19,354 nt of DNA, from positions 1 through 19,354 of the forward strand of contig JASHTD010000399.1 in the NCBI GenBank assembly GCA_030040725.1, read 5' to 3'. Every line of letters begins with the position of its first letter. Position 1 is the first letter of the stretch. Positions 15,913-19,354 of the stretch are shown one piece after another. The notes beneath the pieces are model-generated. The model did not search any database and was not told where the DNA came from. It was given only the letters and a program-made list of their open reading frames with translations. Both the position numbers and the translations under genes were made by a program. The stretch comes from Candidatus Sulfotelmatobacter sp. (GTDB lineage Bacteria > Acidobacteriota > Terriglobia > Terriglobales > Acidobacteriaceae).

Positions 15913-16060
15913 AGAACCCCCACCACGATGTGACGCCTGGCATATCCGGTTGTGATAACCGTAAGCCTTACATTCAGAACGATTAACGGCGTGGAGCGGA
16001 CTTCAGCAGGAAGGAACGCAGGCGGTTACCTCCATAGCTCCAGATGAAACTGTGAAGCTT

Positions 16061-17065
16061 TTACGAGTGCGTCGAGCATAAACACGTCTCAGACAATTCT
16101 TTTTTGTCTTCTTCTGCCTGCCACTCCGCGTCCGGAACAATATGCGTACCGCCTGATCCGCAAACGGCTTGGTACAGGTTCTCGCATGACGTGATGATCG
16201 CTTCTTTGCCCCCGCGCATGAGAAAACGCAAAACGGATTCGATCTTCGGTCCCATATTGCCGGGAGGAAAGTGTCCCGCTTCAGCGTATCGTCGAAGCTC
16301 GCGGCATCCAACCAGCACCAACGGCCTTTGCGTGGTCTTCTTAAAGTCCAGATAGACATATTGCGCATCGGTAGAGATAACGAATTGTTCTATGCCCAGA
16401 CGCGATGCCAGCAAAGAGGAAGCGCGGTCTTTGTCAATCACGGCCTCGACGCCCTGCAAGTTGCCTTGGCGCCAAGCGACTGGCACGCCGCCGCCCCCGC
16501 AGGCGATCACCAGCACATTCTGCTGCATGAGATCGCGAATAATTTCCAATTCAACAATGTCGAGAGGCTCGGGCGACGGCGCCAAACGCCTGTATCCACG
16601 CGCGGCATCTTCGACGATTTTCCAGCCGAGATGGTGTGCCCGCTGTTCGGCTTCCTCGCGCGAATAGAAGGGGCCGATCGGTTTGGTCGGATGCTGCATT
16701 GCCGGGTCGTCTAATGAAACCACGACCTGGGTCAACACCGTTGCCACCGGAACATCCAACCCCGCATGCTTCAATTCTGTATCGAGAGCCTGCTGCAGCA
16801 GATAACCAATCTCACCCTGAGTAGAAGCATCACAGATGTCCAGCGTTTGTCCGGGAACCTGGCTCTCTCCACGCTCCGAGCGCAGTAGTGCCGCGCCTAC
16901 CTGTGGACCGTTGCCGTGTGTGAGAACGATGCGGTAGCCATCCCTTACAAGCCTGGCAATTTCCGCTGCGGTCCGGTGCGCATTGAATTGCTGCTCGGCG
17001 GTCGTGCCCTTCTCGCCTGCACGGATCAACGAATTTCCGCCCACCGCCAGCAGCATCGTCTTCAT
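16061..17065 (-). CDS. arcC: Carbamate kinase
   Basis: Cytosolic kinase interconverting carbamoyl phosphate plus ADP with carbamate plus ATP; in catabolism it yields ATP, CO2 and NH3. At 334 residues it is slightly longer than typical members (about 310), with a polar C-terminal tail (AEEDKKELSETCLCSTHS). Family motifs: AVGGNSLI at 7-14, THGNGPQVG at 49-57, ACGGGGVPV at 188-196, VIDKDRASSLLASRLG at 209-224 and FPPGNMGPK at 266-274. The frame is open to 17170, and ATGs exist at 17071 and 17065. The latter is chosen because AGAGGA at 17072-17077 is six bases away, while it is too close to 17071. That ribosome binding site overlaps the argF stop, so translation is probably coupled. Third gene of the GTPase-OTC-kinase operon. 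Confidence 0.94.
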   Translation of the reverse strand: MKTMLLAVGGNSLIRAGEKGTTAEQQFNAHRTAAEIARLVRDGYRIVLTHGNGPQVGAALLRSERGESQVPGQTLDICDASTQGEIGYLLQQALDTELKHAGLDVPVATVLTQVVVSLDDPAMQHPTKPIGPFYSREEAEQRAHHLGWKIVEDAARGYRRLAPSPEPLDIVELEIIRDLMQQNVLVIACGGGGVPVAWRQGNLQGVEAVIDKDRASSLLASRLGIEQFVISTDAQYVYLDFKKTTQRPLVLVGCRELRRYAEAGHFPPGNMGPKIESVLRFLMRGGKEAIITSCENLYQAVCGSGGTHIVPDAEWQAEEDKKELSETCLCSTHS

Positions 17066-17076
17066 GGCCATTCCTC

Positions 17077-18042
17077 TTACGCATGAACCAATTCCGGCGC
17101 GGTCGCTGGATGCATTAAGCCTACCGGCACGTCTTTCATCAAATGAACCATGATTGCTTTCTGTATCCACAGCCGGTTTTCAGCTTGCTGAAACACCACA
17201 GAACGTGGCGAATCGATCACTTCGTCGGTAACTTCCTCGCCGCGGTGGGCGGGCAGACAGTGCATGAAAACGGCGTCGCGTTTGGCACGAGCAAACAAAT
17301 CTGCGTTCACCTGATAGTTCTTGAATGCTGGGCGCCGCTTCTCGGCTTCGGCTTCACGACCCATGCTGGCCCACACATCCGTGTAGACTACGTCGGCCCC
17401 GGTGACTGCTTCTTTCGCGTCATTGCTTACATGGCAGCCTGCCCCTGTCTCGCACGCGCGAGCCCAGGACCAGACGATGGCATCCTCGTGCGGTTCATAT
17501 CCAGGCGGCGTTGCCACCCAAACGTTGGCACCCACTTGTGCTCCAGCGAACATGAGCGAGTGCGCAACGTTGTTTCCGTCTCCAATGAATGCAATCTTGA
17601 GCCTGTCCAGCCGGCCCTTGATTTCCCACATGGTCATGTAATCAGCCATCGCCTGGCAGGGATGGCTGTAATCGCTCAAGCCATTGATGACCGGAATAGC
17701 GGCCCACTGCGCCATCTGCTCCACAATTTCATGGGCAAACGTGCGAATCATAAGTCCCTGCACCATACGTTCCAGGTTTTTGGCCACGTCGTAAACGGAC
17801 TCACGCCGGCCCAGGTTGATTTCGGCGGGAGAGAGGTAAAGGGAAAAGCCGCCCAATTGTTGGATCCCCACATCGAACGTCACCCGCGTGCGCAAGGATG
17901 GTTTCTCGAAAATCATCGCCAGCGTTTTCCCTGCAAGAGCGCTCTTGTAGGTTTCGGGTTGCGCCTTCATATGGCGACCAAGGAGCAGTAGATATTGGAT
18001 CTCTGGAGGAGAAAAATCCCGGATCGAAACAAAATCTTTCAT
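17077..18042 (-). CDS. argF: Ornithine carbamoyltransferase
   Basis: Transfers carbamoyl from carbamoyl phosphate to ornithine to form citrulline, or the reverse phosphorolysis when paired with carbamate kinase. Length 321 is normal for the family. Motifs are complete: EKPSLRTRVTF at 46-56 (carbamoyl-phosphate loop, SLRTR variant of STRTR), HPCQ at 127-130, FIGDGNNVAHSL at 152-163, DVWASMG at 222-228 (the SMG ornithine-recognition motif, arguing against the acetyl- or succinylornithine-specific relatives) and HCLP at 261-264. It starts one base after the stop of the upstream GTPase gene, and its GGAGG (18049-18053) lies inside that gene. Eleven bases separate it from arcC. The pairing with arcC favours a catabolic or carbamoyl-phosphate-balancing role (the arcB role) over arginine biosynthesis, but the sequence alone does not prove this. 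Confidence 0.94.
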   Translation of the reverse strand: MKDFVSIRDFSPPEIQYLLLLGRHMKAQPETYKSALAGKTLAMIFEKPSLRTRVTFDVGIQQLGGFSLYLSPAEINLGRRESVYDVAKNLERMVQGLMIRTFAHEIVEQMAQWAAIPVINGLSDYSHPCQAMADYMTMWEIKGRLDRLKIAFIGDGNNVAHSLMFAGAQVGANVWVATPPGYEPHEDAIVWSWARACETGAGCHVSNDAKEAVTGADVVYTDVWASMGREAEAEKRRPAFKNYQVNADLFARAKRDAVFMHCLPAHRGEEVTDEVIDSPRSVVFQQAENRLWIQKAIMVHLMKDVPVGLMHPATAPELVHA

Positions 18043-18043
18043 G

Positions 18044-19354
18044 TCACACCTCCACAGGCGCAGCGAACAAAGCCAGCATCTCTGCTAATCCTGGGTGCGT
18101 GAGTTCTTCCACTTCGTAGCTGACGCGCAGAGCCGGCTTATCGATCTTAATCACTCGTGCGAGGTCAATTGGCGTAGCGATTAGAACTAAATCGCAGGGC
18201 ACGCGGTTGATCGTTTCTTCCAGTTCATGCCGCTGCGTCACGCTGTAACCCATGGCTGGAAGCAGGTTGGTGAGGTGCGGATACTTGTCGTACGTGGCGC
18301 GAATCGAACCCACGGCAAACGGCTTCGGACAAACCAACTCGGCCGCGCCGTATTCGCGGGCAGCTACCGATCCTGCGCCGTACAGCATCTCCCCGTGCGT
18401 CAGTGTGGGACCGTCTTCAATGACCAGCACGCGCCTCCCGCGGATCAACTCGGGTCTTGCAACAGATACGCGACAGGCAGTTTCGATGATTCTGGCGCGC
18501 GGGTTGTTTGTCTGCACGTTATGCCGCACGATCTCGATGTCGGCAGGCGCCGCCGTATCGACCTTGTTAATCACAACTACGCCGGCACGGCGCAGGTTTA
18601 CTTCGCCGGGAAAGTAGGACAACTCGTGCCCGGCACGGTGCGGATCGGCCACAACGATTTCGAGGTCGGACCGGTAGAACGGAGTATCGTTGTTTCCGCC
18701 ATCCCACAAAATAATGTCTGCTTCTTTTTCCGCCTGCCGCAGGATCGCTTCGTAATCCACCCCAGCGTAGACCACAGTTCCCTGCTGGATATGCGGCTCA
18801 TATTCCTCGCGCTCTTCGATGGTGCACCGCTGACGTTCGAGGTCATCTACTGAGGCAAAGCGCTGCACAGCCTGCGCGGCCAGGTCGCCATAGGGCATTG
18901 GATGGCGAATAACCACAGGATTGCGGCCAAGCTCTTTCAATCTTGTGACGACCAAACGCGAGAGCGGGCTCTTTCCGCAACCGGTCCGCACCGCACAAAC
19001 TGAAATTACCGGAAGGGTCGATTTTATTTGCGTATGCTCGGTGCCCAGCAACCAGAAATCAGCGCCGGCAGCAACTACACGCGAAGCCAAATGCATAAGG
19101 CTCTGGTGCGATATGTCGCTATAGGAAAACACCACGGCGTCCACCTTCTCATCGGCGATGACTTTTTCCAGGTTTTTTTCTTCGATGATCGGTATGCCGG
19201 TTGGATAGATCAGGGCGCCGGCCAATTTTGCCGGGTACTCCCGATTAGCGATGTCGGGAATTTGTGCCGCGGTAAACGCGACGACCTGATATTCGGGATT
19301 GCCGCGAAAAACAACGTTGAAATTGTGAAAGTCCCTTCCCGCTGCGCCTAAGAT
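18044..19354 (-). CDS. GTPase of the cyclic 2,3-diphosphoglycerate synthetase-like family (5' end beyond window)
   Basis: P-loop NTPase, first gene of an operon with argF and arcC. The minus-strand frame runs to the right edge and begins ILGAAGRDFHNFNVVFRGN, the usual N-terminal Rossmann start of this family, so only a few residues are missing; 436 residues are visible. Motifs (numbered from the edge): phosphate-binding RTGCGKS at 123-129, a Walker A variant lacking the first Gly; ILWDGGNNDTPFY at about 215-227 (DGGxND family signature); and INKVD at about 262-266, an NKxD-type guanine-recognition motif. A short in-frame start exists at 19225, but the conserved sequence upstream of it shows the gene extends further. 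Archaeal relatives make cyclic 2,3-diphosphoglycerate; bacterial members are usually called predicted GTPases and their reaction is unknown to me. The linkage suggests a role around carbamoyl phosphate or citrulline, as inference only. Confidence 0.85.
   Translation of the reverse strand: MLGAAGRDFHNFNVVFRGNPEYQVVAFTAAQIPDIANREYPAKLAGALIYPTGIPIIEEKNLEKVIADEKVDAVVFSYSDISHQSLMHLASRVVAAGADFWLLGTEHTQIKSTLPVISVCAVRTGCGKSPLSRLVVTRLKELGRNPVVIRHPMPYGDLAAQAVQRFASVDDLERQRCTIEEREEYEPHIQQGTVVYAGVDYEAILRQAEKEADIILWDGGNNDTPFYRSDLEIVVADPHRAGHELSYFPGEVNLRRAGVVVINKVDTAAPADIEIVRHNVQTNNPRARIIETACRVSVARPELIRGRRVLVIEDGPTLTHGEMLYGAGSVAAREYGAAELVCPKPFAVGSIRATYDKYPHLTNLLPAMGYSVTQRHELEETINRVPCDLVLIATPIDLARVIKIDKPALRVSYEVEELTHPGLAEMLALFAAPVEV
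18049..18053 (-). promoter_or_regulatory. Ribosome binding site of argF inside the upstream gene
   Basis: GGAGG on the minus strand, six bases before the argF ATG at 18042 and within the last codons of the GTPase gene. With a one-base intergenic gap, this indicates translational coupling. Confidence 0.7.

Noticed and set aside
14859..15986. Plus-strand open frame of 375 codons
   Set aside because: Antisense to the malic-enzyme half of maeB, with His/Arg-rich sequence and no domain.
16003..16060. Small minus-strand frame MEVTACVPSC after arcC
   Set aside because: Ten codons, no conserved feature, and it lies in the arcC-maeB gap without a supporting context.

Overview
The window looks like chromosomal DNA of a soil-type acidobacterium (Acidobacteriota, probably class Terriglobia, near Koribacter/Sulfotelmatobacter-like lineages). 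This is inferred from protein content: an Oar-like TonB-dependent receptor with an N-terminal carboxypeptidase-type regulatory domain and an LPLNGRNY plug motif, a periplasmic beta-propeller sensor fused to GGDEF-EAL, and a TPR-TM-PEGA protein. The DNA is moderately GC-rich and densely coding. I saw no rRNA, tRNA, IS element or CRISPR array.

Layout. 1-2464 (minus): Oar-like TonB receptor, cut by the left edge. 2465-2792: gap with an AT-rich stretch and a frameshifted relic of a LacI/PurR-type helix-turn-helix. 2793-4967 (minus): secreted protein joining a glycosidase-like barrel to a formylglycine-generating-enzyme-like domain without the catalytic cysteine pair. 4968-5241: divergent intergenic region with a perfect 9-bp inverted repeat. 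5242-8880 (plus): propeller-Y_Y_Y-TM-GGDEF-EAL sensor. 9047-10318 (plus): exported metal-dependent amidohydrolase. 10319-10634: leader region with a possible 31-codon ORF. 10635-13325 (plus): TPR-TM-PEGA-jelly-roll protein with a degenerate five-residue tandem repeat. 13326-13556: convergent gap. 13557-15857 (minus): MaeB-type malic enzyme. 16061 to the right edge (minus): operon reading GTPase of the cyclic 2,3-diphosphoglycerate synthetase-like family, ornithine carbamoyltransferase, carbamate kinase.

How they fit together. The left third is an envelope and carbohydrate-uptake neighbourhood: outer-membrane receptor, secreted glycosidase-like enzyme, and the remains of a sugar-type regulator. 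The middle holds signalling and surface proteins, with c-di-GMP turnover controlled by a periplasmic sensor. The right third is central metabolism. Malic enzyme makes pyruvate and NADPH from malate. OTC plus carbamate kinase can run citrulline to ornithine, CO2, NH3 and ATP, or the reverse; the linked GTPase has no firm role. No arginine deiminase is visible, so the direction of the pathway cannot be settled here.

The items most worth a second look are the LacI-type HTH relic, the cysteine-less FGE-like fusion, the GTPase-argF-arcC operon, the 9-bp palindrome between the divergent genes and the five-residue repeat in the PEGA protein.
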